Shown one piece after another: positions 1-7,353 of a stretch of DNA of 13,706 nt. Source of the stretch: Bacteroidales bacterium (GTDB taxonomy: Bacteria; Bacteroidota; Bacteroidia; Bacteroidales; Muribaculaceae); the NCBI GenBank assembly GCA_900769345.1, contig CAAGGJ010000122.1, forward strand, positions 1 to 13,706, written 5' to 3'. The notes below the pieces were generated by a model. It had not been told where the DNA came from and did not search any database. It was given only the letters and a program-made list of their open reading frames with translations. The position numbers were made by a program, and so were the translations under genes. Every line of letters starts with the position of its first letter. Positions within the stretch are counted from its first letter, which is position 1.

Positions 1-36
1 ATACGTATTATACAAAAAGAAAATTTATATAAAGAT

Positions 37-879
37 ATGATTTTAATTGCAGATTGTGGCAGTACCAAAACCGATTGGGTATTGCTAAACGGAAGTGAAA
101 GAGTGGCACAAGTGTTCACCCAAGGAATGAATGCATTGTTGCTAAGTGAAGATCAAATGTCGGACATCATCGCCAAGGAATTGATGCCTCACATCTCGGC
201 CGATGATGTAACTGAGGTGTATTACTATGGAGCAGGATGCATCAATGCCGAAATCAACAGTGCAGTGGAGCGAGCCATACGCCGCAATATGCCCAAGGCA
301 GACACGGTGGAAATCAACACCGACCTTTTGGCAGCAGCTCGCGCACTATGTGGCAACAAGCCCGGCATAGCATGTATTCTCGGCACCGGATCGAATTCGT
401 GCTACTACGATGGCGAGAAGATAGTGGACAATGTGTCGCCATTGGGCTACATCCTTGGAGATGAGGGCAGTGGAGCAGTGTTGGGAAAGCGCCTTGTGGG
501 TGATGTGCTCAAACGCCAGTTGCCGGCACACCTCGAAGAAGAATTCTACAAGACCTTCAACCTCGACCGCGGCGCCATCATACAGAAGGTGTATCGCGAA
601 CCGGGAGGCAACCGCTTCTTGGCATCGTTATCGCCCTTCTTGAGCAAGAATATCGAAGAGCCCGCCATACATCGTTTGGTACTCAACGAATTTAAGGCGT
701 TCTTTGTGCGCAATGTGGAAAATTATGCCAACTATAAGGAATTGCCGGTAAACTTTGTGGGCTCGGTAGCGCTACACTATCGTTCGGTTCTCGAAGAAGC
801 CGCTTCGGCATTGTTTATCACTATAGGCACAGTAATTAAGAGTCCGATGCAGGGACTTGTGAAGTATCACTCGAGATAA
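37..879 (+). CDS. murK: BadF/BadG-family amino-sugar kinase, probably MurNAc (or GlcNAc) kinase, MurK-like
   Basis: This cytoplasmic ATP-dependent kinase probably phosphorylates N-acetylmuramic acid and/or N-acetylglucosamine at C6, supplying the substrate of the MurQ etherase downstream. The ASKHA fold is visible: the first phosphate motif DCGSTKT (residues 6-12), a likely catalytic Asp in NTDLLAA (D96), the second phosphate motif GTGSNS (116-121), GDEGSG (141-146) and a late GSVA motif resembling the adenosine site. The length of 280 aa is normal for the bacterial BadF/BadG sugar kinases. The start at 37 places the phosphate motif at the extreme N-terminus as expected, and an A-rich leader precedes it. 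murQ begins 72 bases downstream on the same strand. A kinase-murQ pair is known from Tannerella forsythia (murTKQ), where the kinase is specific for MurNAc; Clostridium MurK accepts both sugars. The family is certain, the exact sugar is inferred from the neighbour. Confidence 0.85.
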   Translation: MILIADCGSTKTDWVLLNGSERVAQVFTQGMNALLLSEDQMSDIIAKELMPHISADDVTEVYYYGAGCINAEINSAVERAIRRNMPKADTVEINTDLLAAARALCGNKPGIACILGTGSNSCYYDGEKIVDNVSPLGYILGDEGSGAVLGKRLVGDVLKRQLPAHLEEEFYKTFNLDRGAIIQKVYREPGGNRFLASLSPFLSKNIEEPAIHRLVLNEFKAFFVRNVENYANYKELPVNFVGSVALHYRSVLEEAASALFITIGTVIKSPMQGLVKYHSR

Positions 880-951
880 GCTACATCGAGCAGAACTTAC
901 AGATAAGACGGAAAACCATTAATTAGGAACAGATTTTATTTTTACATCAAC

Positions 952-1776
952 ATGGCATTCGAAAAAATTAGCGAAAAATCATCGTTGTACGACGATCTCG
1001 AGAAGAAGTCGACACATGAGATACTAACCGATATCAATCGTGAGGACCACAAGGTGGCCGACGCAGTGGCAGCGGCAATACCACAAATCGAACAGCTCGT
1101 TGACGGAATAGTGGAGCGTATGAAGAAGGGTGGACGCATCTTCTACATGGGTGCCGGCACATCGGGCCGTCTGGGCGTGCTCGATGCATCGGAGATTCCT
1201 CCCACATTCGGTATGGACCCCTCGTGGGTGATAGGTATCATAGCCGGAGGTGACACAGCGCTTCGCAATCCGGTGGAAAATGCCGAAGATGATACCGAAC
1301 AGGGATGGAAGGACCTTCAAGGCTTCGACATTACGCCTAACGACACCGTGATAGGTATTGCGGCATCGGGCACCACACCTTATGTGCTTGGCGCACTCAA
1401 GGCAGCGCGTGCATTTGGCTGTCTCACAGCAGGCATTTGCAGCAATCCTGATGCTCCAATCACCGAAGTGGCTGAAATAGGCATAGTGATGGTGGTGGGA
1501 CCCGAATACGTTACCGGCAGTTCGCGTATGAAGAGTGGCACAGGCCAAAAACTCATCTGTAATATGATTACCACATCAGTAATGATTAAGATGGGTCGCG
1601 TGAAAGGCAACAAGATGGTGAATATGCAGCTATCGAACGCGAAACTTGTGGACCGCGGCACTCGCATGGTGGTAGAAGAATTGGGTTTGCCTTACGATGA
1701 GGCAAAACGCTTGCTTTTGCTACATGGCCAGGTGAAAGCCGCTGTAGACGCTTATCGCAGCGCCAACGGAAAATAA
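952..1776 (+). CDS. murQ: N-acetylmuramic acid 6-phosphate etherase MurQ
   Basis: MurQ cleaves the D-lactyl ether of MurNAc-6-phosphate to give GlcNAc-6-phosphate and D-lactate, the committing step in salvage of peptidoglycan MurNAc in the cytoplasm. The SIS sugar-phosphate fold is clear: MGAGTSGRLG (residues 66-75), DASE with E81 aligning to catalytic Glu83 of E. coli MurQ, VENAED with E112 aligning to Glu114, and the signature GSSRMKSGT. At 274 aa it is shorter than the 298 aa E. coli enzyme; the difference lies in the C-terminal helical tail. The start at 952 gives the usual N-terminus (FEKISEKSSLYDDLE) and follows an A/T-rich stretch. It is probably co-transcribed with the kinase upstream, and a stem-loop terminator follows at 1819-1856. 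No MurNAc transporter or PTS component lies in the window, so uptake must be encoded elsewhere, possibly just upstream. Confidence 0.96.
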   Translation: MAFEKISEKSSLYDDLEKKSTHEILTDINREDHKVADAVAAAIPQIEQLVDGIVERMKKGGRIFYMGAGTSGRLGVLDASEIPPTFGMDPSWVIGIIAGGDTALRNPVENAEDDTEQGWKDLQGFDITPNDTVIGIAASGTTPYVLGALKAARAFGCLTAGICSNPDAPITEVAEIGIVMVVGPEYVTGSSRMKSGTGQKLICNMITTSVMIKMGRVKGNKMVNMQLSNAKLVDRGTRMVVEELGLPYDEAKRLLLLHGQVKAAVDAYRSANGK

Positions 1777-1818
1777 ACCGATTGAAATAAACCGGGAAAT
1801 AGAAGCCCCAAAATAGTG

Positions 1819-1856
1819 ACGCCATCTGCAGCATTTATAATCGCTGTGGGTGGCGT
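1819..1856 (+). terminator. Stem-loop terminator after murQ
   Basis: Arms at 1819-1832 and 1843-1856 pair over 14 positions, three of them G-U wobbles, around a 10-base A/T-rich loop. A T-rich run (TTTGCTTTGCTTTTGG) follows. The T tract is broken by G and C, so it may be a weak intrinsic terminator. Its place, 43 bases after the murQ stop and before the next promoter, supports a transcript end here. Confidence 0.7.
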
Positions 1857-1932
1857 TTGCTTTGCTTTTGGTGATAAAAAGGGTGTGATTATGTGAAAAA
1901 TAATGAATAATTGCCGATTTTTGGGTCAGAAT

Positions 1933-1963
1933 TTTGTGCAGTGGATATTATGCAGTAATTTTA
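1933..1963 (+). promoter_or_regulatory. Bacteroidota-type promoter for the DUF5106 gene
   Basis: A -33 element TTTG (1933-1936) is followed after exactly 19 bases by TAATTTTA (1956-1963), one mismatch from the TAnnTTTG -7 consensus of the primary sigma factor of Bacteroidota. Transcription would start near 1970, giving a leader of about 30 bases before the ATG at 1999. This is the only consensus-like promoter I found between 1777 and the end of the plus-strand gene run, so it may drive several genes. Confidence 0.6.
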
Positions 1964-1998
1964 CTTGTTAAATTGTAAACAAACGAAAAAATTAGATA

Positions 1999-2901
1999 AT
2001 GAAGAAGTTATTTCTATTAGCATTGATGGTGGCATGTATGCCATGGCACAACGTGTATGCACAAGAAAGCAATGAGGTGGAGGCACCTGCCACTCTATTT
2101 GCCTATCCGGTGGCACCTGACACTATCAAGACATTTGAAAATCGTGTTAACTACATAGTGGATAAGTTTTGGGGCAACTACGACTTGTCGAAGCCAATAG
2201 CCGACCTGAATGCATTCAACGGCGCATTTCGCGATTATTTGGGATTTCTTCGCTACTGTCATCGCAATGTGGCAATCTCGTCGGTTCGCGATTTCCTATT
2301 CAAGGCACAGTCGAACAAGTCGAATTTCGAGAAGATAGTTATGCTTGCCGAGATGGGCTTGTATCAGGTGGGAGCCGAATATTGGAGCGATGAAATCTAC
2401 ACAGAGTTCCTAAAGGCGGTGATAGGTAACAAGCAACTCAAGCAAGAAGTGCGCAAGCACTATGCCAAGCAGATGGAGCGCATTAATCGCACCCAGCTCG
2501 GTGCCTCGCTCGGCAATGTGACTTACACCGATGCCGATGGCAAGAAGGTGGCAATAGCTGACATAGAAGCAGATATGGTGATGATTTTTATTACCCTCGA
2601 CGGCAATGCCGACCAGTCGTTTCAGCGCGTGCGTCTAAGCACAGATGTTGCCATCAACTCGATTCTCGAAAGTGGCAAGGTGAAACTGCTGTGCCTCTCG
2701 CCCGAGAAATATAGCAAGGAATGGGCACATAATGCCTCGGGATATGCACAAAATTGGCTTGTGGGCGCTTGCCCCGAACTCTCGATCGACGGCGACTATG
2801 ATGTGCGCTACACGCCGAGCTTCATTATCCTCGACAAGGATAAAAACATTATTCAGAAGAATGTGGATATCGAGGCTATTAAAGCCACATTTGGCGGTTG
2901 A
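1999..2901 (+). CDS. Exported DUF5106-like protein with degenerate thioredoxin fold
   Basis: A 300-aa exported protein of a Bacteroidota-specific type. Residues 1-21 form a Sec signal peptide ending VYA|QE. The middle (about 40-165) is mostly helical, contains the DKFWGNYD motif and resembles DUF5106. The C-terminal part (about 168-300) reads as a thioredoxin-like fold: a GNVTYTDADGKKV strand-turn, a hydrophobic strand MVMIFITLD, and a YTPSFIILDKDKNI segment whose Pro273 matches the cis-proline region. The usual CXXC between strand and helix is missing; that place reads ITLDGNADQSFQ (about 198-209). Mature cysteines are only C87, C232 and C258 and do not form a redox pair, so oxidoreductase activity is unlikely. 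It starts after a consensus-like promoter and a terminator, so it opens a new transcription unit. The next gene is DoxX, 80 bases on. The family assignment comes from recognition of the sequence, not from a search, and the function is unknown. Confidence 0.75.
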   Translation: MKKLFLLALMVACMPWHNVYAQESNEVEAPATLFAYPVAPDTIKTFENRVNYIVDKFWGNYDLSKPIADLNAFNGAFRDYLGFLRYCHRNVAISSVRDFLFKAQSNKSNFEKIVMLAEMGLYQVGAEYWSDEIYTEFLKAVIGNKQLKQEVRKHYAKQMERINRTQLGASLGNVTYTDADGKKVAIADIEADMVMIFITLDGNADQSFQRVRLSTDVAINSILESGKVKLLCLSPEKYSKEWAHNASGYAQNWLVGACPELSIDGDYDVRYTPSFIILDKDKNIIQKNVDIEAIKATFGG

Positions 2902-2981
2902 TGCCCTCAGCGTGGAGCCAAACAAGCAAATAAGAGAATTTTTACAAACAATCACACAAAAACAATAATACTCACAGAGAC

Positions 2982-3479
2982 ATGATGAAGATTGCAAAAA
3001 GCCTGTTTGTGTATCTGTCGACACACACCTACAGCAATATGTCGCGACTTTTCCTGCGCTTGTTTATAGGCGTGATTTTGCTGCAATTGGGCGTTAATCA
3101 GATGGCTCATTTCGAATTATTCAGCAATTTTCCCGGACTATTGGGAATGGAGGGGAGCACCACAGTGAGCGTGGTAATAGCCTTGGAGCTGATATGCTCT
3201 ACGCTTATAATACTCGGATTGCTGACCCGTGTGGCAATCATACCACTCATCATAATTATGGCAAGTGCCATAGGCATGGCAACGAACGGTATGGCTACGG
3301 TGACCGGCGAAGTGTTTGGCATGCAGCCTATGATGTTGCCCATGCTTATAGGCGGCATCTTGGTGTTTTTCGGCATTGCCGGCCCCGGAAAGATATCGCT
3401 CGACTACATCTTGGCTCGATATATAGTGAGCTACGACAGTAGTTCCACCGAGGAAGAGAAGACCCTCGAGGAAGCATAA
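2982..3479 (+). CDS. DoxX-family inner-membrane protein
   Basis: A 165-aa integral membrane protein with four predicted membrane helices (about residues 22-39, 61-82, 84-101 and 116-133), the usual DoxX layout. LGVNQMAHF after helix 1 and a glycine-rich LLTRVA turn between helices 2 and 3 fit the family. The C-terminus is a short acidic cytoplasmic tail rich in Glu and Ser. DoxX proteins are linked to membrane quinone or thiol redox processes, but most bacterial members have no assigned reaction, and none can be given here. An ATG-ATG pair opens the gene, so the start could be 2982 or 2985. It lies 80 bases after the thioredoxin-fold protein and 54 bases before mnmA, with no promoter seen in either gap, suggesting one transcript. 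The family is fairly sure, the role unknown. Confidence 0.8.
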   Translation: MMKIAKSLFVYLSTHTYSNMSRLFLRLFIGVILLQLGVNQMAHFELFSNFPGLLGMEGSTTVSVVIALELICSTLIILGLLTRVAIIPLIIIMASAIGMATNGMATVTGEVFGMQPMMLPMLIGGILVFFGIAGPGKISLDYILARYIVSYDSSSTEEEKTLEEA

Positions 3480-3533
3480 TGTGAAGCCCCGATATGAGGC
3501 GTTAGAAACGATAAAATAAAGAAACTATAAAAG

Positions 3534-4610
3534 ATGAGAATAGCAGTATTGATATCGGGCGGAGTGGACAGTGCTGTGGTGGTGCACAAACTCAAGGAGG
3601 AAGGTCACGACCTGCATTTGTTCTACATACGCATAGGTATGGATAACGGCGAGGGCGACTGCTCGGCAGAGGAAGACATAGAGATGTGCCAACTCATAGC
3701 GCACAAATATGGCTTACCGCTCGAGGTGGTGTCGCTTCATCAAGAATATTGGGACAATGTGATGGAATATGCTCTGCGCACAGTGCGTGAGGGCTTGACA
3801 CCCAATCCCGACATGATGTGCAACAAGATGATAAAGTTTGGCTACTTTGAGCAGCGCTGGGGGCATGAATTCGACATGACCGCCACCGGACACTACGCAT
3901 CGACCGACTTTGTAAATGGTATAAAATATCTTGCCACAGCAGTGGATCCAGTGAAAGATCAGACCGACTTTTTGGCACAGATTTCTTATCAGCAGCTTGA
4001 ACACTTGATGTTTCCGCTCGGCAGTATGCCAAAAGCCGACGTGCGCCGCATAGCCATCGAGGCAGGTCTACCCAACGCCTATCGCAAGGATAGCCAGGGA
4101 ATCTGCTTCTTGGGAAAGATCAATTATAACGACTTTATTCGCCGCCATCTGGGCGAGCGCAAAGGAAATATCATAGAACTCGAGACCGGCAGGAAGATAG
4201 GCGAGCACAAAGGCTTTTGGTTTCATACCATAGGTCAGCGCAAAGGCTTGGGTTTGAGTGGAGGACCGTGGTATGTGGTAAAGAAAAATCCCAAGGACAA
4301 TGTGATATATGTGAGCAACGGTTATGGCACCGAGAAGCAATATGGCCGCATATTACACCTCGATGAGATGCACTTCATTTCGGGCAATCCATGGGAAGGA
4401 GCGACAGAGCCGGTGGATATAATGTTTAAGAATCGCCACACCCCCGACTTTATCAAGGCACGCTTTACTCGCTTGGGCGAGCGCGAATATGTGATAGAGT
4501 CGGAGCGCGATGTGCAAGGCATAGCGCCCGGACAGTTTGCCGTAATCTACGATGCTACAGGGCATTTGTGTTACGGCAGTGGCGTGATAACAGGACAGAA
4601 AATAGATTAA
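3534..4610 (+). CDS. mnmA: tRNA-specific 2-thiouridylase MnmA
   Basis: MnmA puts sulfur on C2 of the wobble uridine (U34) of tRNA-Lys, -Glu and -Gln, using ATP to adenylate the uridine and a persulfide relayed on cysteine. The N-terminal PP-loop SGGVDS is at residues 8-13. The first catalytic Cys is C96 in NPDMMCNK, and the persulfide Cys is C191 in DSQGICFLGK; both match the conserved pair (Cys102/Cys199 in E. coli). The tRNA-recognition stretch TGHYA (118-122) and the C-terminal beta-barrel with HTIGQRKGLGLSGG follow. The 358-aa length is typical. The start at 3534 puts the PP-loop right at the N-terminus. It is followed 24 bases later by the DUF151 nuclease gene. Bacteroidota genomes can carry more than one MnmA-like gene, so this could be one of two paralogues. 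Confidence 0.95.
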   Translation: MRIAVLISGGVDSAVVVHKLKEEGHDLHLFYIRIGMDNGEGDCSAEEDIEMCQLIAHKYGLPLEVVSLHQEYWDNVMEYALRTVREGLTPNPDMMCNKMIKFGYFEQRWGHEFDMTATGHYASTDFVNGIKYLATAVDPVKDQTDFLAQISYQQLEHLMFPLGSMPKADVRRIAIEAGLPNAYRKDSQGICFLGKINYNDFIRRHLGERKGNIIELETGRKIGEHKGFWFHTIGQRKGLGLSGGPWYVVKKNPKDNVIYVSNGYGTEKQYGRILHLDEMHFISGNPWEGATEPVDIMFKNRHTPDFIKARFTRLGEREYVIESERDVQGIAPGQFAVIYDATGHLCYGSGVITGQKID

Positions 4611-4620
4611 GCGAAAGCTT

Positions 4621-4627
4621 GAGGAGG
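4621..4627 (+). promoter_or_regulatory. Strong Shine-Dalgarno before the bifunctional nuclease gene
   Basis: GAGGAGG lies 7 bases before the ATG at 4635, a near-perfect match to the 16S anti-Shine-Dalgarno sequence. Most other starts in this window have only A-rich leaders, as usual for Bacteroidota, so this site stands out. It fixes the start of the DUF151 gene at 4635. Confidence 0.7.
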
Positions 4628-4634
4628 AAACAAT

Positions 4635-5207
4635 ATGGACGAAAGAGTGAAACTGAACGTGTTGGGCATTACCTATAGCCAAGTGCATAGTGGCGCTTAT
4701 GCTTTGCTGCTTGCAGAGGAGGGCGGTTACTATCGCATACCTGTGGTGGTGGGTTCAGCCGAAGCGCAAGCCATAGCAATATGCTTGGAGAATATAGTGC
4801 CGCCGCGTCCACTCGCTCACGACCTTATGGCAAACATCAATAAGGCATTCGGTATAACACTCGATGAGGTGTTTATCTATAAATTTCATGAGGGAGTGTT
4901 TCTCTCGGAGATGCTTATGACCTGCGACGGTCGCCAAGTGACGCTCGACTCGCGCACATCGGATGCCGTGGCAATGGCACTTCGCACCCATGCGCCCATC
5001 TACACCACGCGCGAGATACTCACCACAGCAGGATTTAAGAGTAAGGAAAAAGGTGCCGTTGCCGACGATGAACCGCAACCCGAAGTGAGCCTTGAGCGCT
5101 ATGCTGTGGAAGAACTGCAGCGGATGCTCAAAAAATGCGTCGACCGCGAGGAGTATGAACGCGCCGCCGAGATACAGAAAGTGATACAAACTAAACAGAA
5201 TAAATAA
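4635..5207 (+). CDS. Bifunctional nuclease domain (DUF151/BFN) protein with UVR tail
   Basis: A 190-aa cytoplasmic protein with two parts. Residues 1-133 form a BFN (DUF151) domain, seen in the opening VKLNVLGI, the strand YRIPVVVGSAEAQAIA (33-48) and the signature DSRTSDAVAMALR (105-117). After an acidic linker (about 138-152), residues 157-187 form a UvrB/UvrC (UVR) motif, with ELQRMLKKCVDREEYERAAEIQ as a helical hairpin. BFN proteins were described as having RNase and DNase activity in plants; bacterial members are largely uncharacterised. UVR motifs mediate protein contacts in excision repair and Clp-related proteins. The domain pair is common in Bacteroidota. The gene has an unusually strong ribosome binding site, lies 24 bases after mnmA, and is followed 34 bases later by the nucleoside transporter. 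The domain call is firm, the in vivo substrate unknown. Confidence 0.9.
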   Translation: MDERVKLNVLGITYSQVHSGAYALLLAEEGGYYRIPVVVGSAEAQAIAICLENIVPPRPLAHDLMANINKAFGITLDEVFIYKFHEGVFLSEMLMTCDGRQVTLDSRTSDAVAMALRTHAPIYTTREILTTAGFKSKEKGAVADDEPQPEVSLERYAVEELQRMLKKCVDREEYERAAEIQKVIQTKQNK

Positions 5208-5241
5208 GATTACAAAATATCGTAAAAACCAACTAAAAAAG

Positions 5242-6552
5242 ATGAAGAATATTAAGTTACAACTCATCGTGATGAACTTCCTCGAATTTGCAGTTTGGGG
5301 AGCATATCTTACTTGTATGGGCAACTACCTTGGCAGGGCAGGAATGGGTGCCGAAATAGCATGGTTTTATGCCATACAAGGTATAGTATCGATTTTTATG
5401 CCTACGATAATGGGAATCGTGGCCGACCGTTTTGTGCAACCTCAGCGTTTGCTTGGAATATGCCACTTGGTGGCAGGTGCAGCCATGATGGGCTTGTGCT
5501 ATATGGGTATGAGTGAGGCTCAGCCCGATAAGGTGGCATTTATAGCCCTCTACACTCTCAGTGTGGCTTTCTATATGCCTACATTGGCGCTGTCAAACAC
5601 CACTGCATTCACCATCCTCAAGGACAACGGAATGGACACCGTGAAGGATTTCCCGCCTATCAGAGTGTTTGGTACTGTGGGATTTATTGCCACTATGTGG
5701 TTTGTTAACTGTGCAGTGCTCGATGGTGGTTCGTTCGGCTTCACATTGGCTGAAAATGTGAATAAGTTCCAATACACCTATATGCAATTCGGAGTATCGG
5801 GAGCGCTGGGTGTGTTGTTGTTCATCTACTGTATGTTCTTGCCGCAATGCAAGTTGGTGACCAAGCCGTCGCAGTCGATAAGCGAAACATTGGGCTTCGA
5901 TGCCTTTAAATTGTTTAAGAATCGCCGTATGGCTATGTTCTTCATATTTTCGTGCTTGTTGGGTATGTCGTTGCAAGTAACCAATGGTTACGCTACACCG
6001 TTCATCACCAGTTTTAAGGGTGTGGCAGAATATGCCGATTCGTTTGCAGCCAACAATGCCACATTGCTGATATCGTTGTCGCAAGTGGCTGAAGCACTGT
6101 GTATTTTGCTCATACCGTTCTTCTTGAAGCGTTACGGCATCAAGGTGGTGATGCTGATAGCCATGTTTGCTTGGGTGGGTCGTTTCGGATTCTTCGGACT
6201 CGGCAATCCGGCATTCCCCGGTGTGATATTGTTCATCTTGTCGTGCATAGTATACGGCGTGGCATTCGATTTCTTCAATGTGTCGGGAGGCTTGTTCGTC
6301 GACAAAGAGTGCGACCCGAAGGTGAGAGCATCGGCTCAGGGCTTGTTTATGCTTATGACCAATGGCTTGGGCGCAACCATAGGCACGCTAATAGCAGGTG
6401 AAGTAATCAATCACTATTGCCAATGGAACGAAGCCGGCTACTTGGTAGGCGACTGGCAGAGTGCTTGGTTTATCTTTGCAGCCTTTGCATTGGTAGTGGC
6501 AGTGTTATTTATGCTGTTGTTCAAGTCGAAGCAACCTGCACAAGAGGATTAA
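5242..6552 (+). CDS. nupG: Nucleoside:H+ symporter, NupG/XapB family (MFS)
   Basis: A 12-helix inner-membrane transporter of the major facilitator superfamily that imports nucleosides with protons. It can be aligned by eye with E. coli NupG nearly end to end (436 against 418 aa). Residues I recall as nucleoside contacts in NupG are all kept: R141, T145 and F148 in the FPPIRVFGTVGF motif (137-148), Q245 and N248 in LQVTNGY, Q281 and E284 in SQVAEALC, and Y338, F342 and D343 in YGVAFDFFN. The GIVADR loop (58-63) lies between helices 2 and 3. The start at 5242 gives the family N-terminus KLQLIVMNFLEFAVWG directly at helix 1. It lies between a nuclease and rsmE with short gaps (34 and 36 bases), so it is probably in one operon. 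Specificity among purine and pyrimidine nucleosides cannot be read from the sequence. Confidence 0.92.
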   Translation: MKNIKLQLIVMNFLEFAVWGAYLTCMGNYLGRAGMGAEIAWFYAIQGIVSIFMPTIMGIVADRFVQPQRLLGICHLVAGAAMMGLCYMGMSEAQPDKVAFIALYTLSVAFYMPTLALSNTTAFTILKDNGMDTVKDFPPIRVFGTVGFIATMWFVNCAVLDGGSFGFTLAENVNKFQYTYMQFGVSGALGVLLFIYCMFLPQCKLVTKPSQSISETLGFDAFKLFKNRRMAMFFIFSCLLGMSLQVTNGYATPFITSFKGVAEYADSFAANNATLLISLSQVAEALCILLIPFFLKRYGIKVVMLIAMFAWVGRFGFFGLGNPAFPGVILFILSCIVYGVAFDFFNVSGGLFVDKECDPKVRASAQGLFMLMTNGLGATIGTLIAGEVINHYCQWNEAGYLVGDWQSAWFIFAAFALVVAVLFMLLFKSKQPAQED

Positions 6553-6588
6553 CAGCTGATTATTGACTAAATAATAGACAAAAGGAAT

Positions 6589-7314
6589 ATGCATCGGTTT
6601 TATGCCCCCGACATCGAAGAGACGCACACCCTGCCCGAGGTGGAAAGCGGCCACTGTGTGAGAGTGTTGCGCTTGAAAGAAGGTGATGCCATAGAGGTGG
6701 TAGACGGCAAGGGCAATTGCCACGAGTGCCACATCACGCTGGCGCATCACAAGCGTTGTGCGGTGGAGATAGATGCCACACATCACAGTCTTCCGCATTG
6801 GGGGAGCCGCATAGTGGTGGCAATAGCTCCCACCAAGAATCTCGACCGCATGGAGTGGATGGTGGAGAAGTGCACCGAGATGGGCATAGATGGCATCATA
6901 CCGCTGCGATGCCGCTACAGCGAACGCAAGGAACTCAAGACCGAGCGCTTGGAGAAGATATTGGTGTCGGCAATGAAACAGTCGCTCAAGAGCACATTGC
7001 CCCGGCTCGATGAAATGACGCCGATAAATGAGGTGATGGCAGCTCCTTTTGAAGGCAAAAAATATATAGCCTATTGCGATAAGAGCATACCGCGACGCGA
7101 ATTTGCGCACGAATATTGCCCCGACCGCGATGCGCTGATAATGATAGGACCCGAGGGCGATTTTAGCCCCGAAGAGATAGAAATAGCCCTTGCTGCGGGT
7201 TTTGTGCCTATATCGCTCGGCGATAGCAGGCTCCGCACCGAGACAGCGGCTGTGATGGCGTGCGCTATGTGTCACACCATAAAGCAATGTCAAGGCAAGC
7301 ATCAGGGCGAATAA
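6589..7314 (+). CDS. rsmE: 16S rRNA (uracil-1498-N3)-methyltransferase RsmE
   Basis: RsmE methylates N3 of U1498 in 16S rRNA of the 30S subunit, using S-adenosylmethionine. At 241 aa it has the normal family length. An N-terminal PUA-like domain (about 1-70) begins MHRFYAP and includes GHCVRVLRLKEGD. The C-terminal SPOUT domain shows PTKNLDRMEWMVEKCTEMG (81-99), ERLEKILVSAMKQS (119-132), the SAM-binding knot motif IGPEGDFS (186-193) and SLGDSRLRTETA (209-220). These are the family signatures. The ATG at 6589 follows a short AAAGGAA sequence and gives the normal N-terminus. It lies 36 bases after nupG and 39 before kdsA. A 265-aa antisense reading frame overlaps nearly all of this gene but is a codon-usage shadow. 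Confidence 0.95.
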   Translation: MHRFYAPDIEETHTLPEVESGHCVRVLRLKEGDAIEVVDGKGNCHECHITLAHHKRCAVEIDATHHSLPHWGSRIVVAIAPTKNLDRMEWMVEKCTEMGIDGIIPLRCRYSERKELKTERLEKILVSAMKQSLKSTLPRLDEMTPINEVMAAPFEGKKYIAYCDKSIPRREFAHEYCPDRDALIMIGPEGDFSPEEIEIALAAGFVPISLGDSRLRTETAAVMACAMCHTIKQCQGKHQGE

Positions 7315-7353
7315 GAGAAATAATACAGTATTAATTAACTAAAAAGAGATCAA

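Noticed and set aside
880..951. A separate promoter for murQ
   Set aside because: A TATTTTTA-like sequence is present but no TTTG lies at the right spacing; co-transcription with the kinase is simpler.
6505..7302. A 265-codon minus-strand reading frame opposite rsmE
   Set aside because: It mirrors rsmE and the nupG end; its His/Tyr/Arg-rich composition reflects reverse-complement codon bias, and no motif or start signal supports it.
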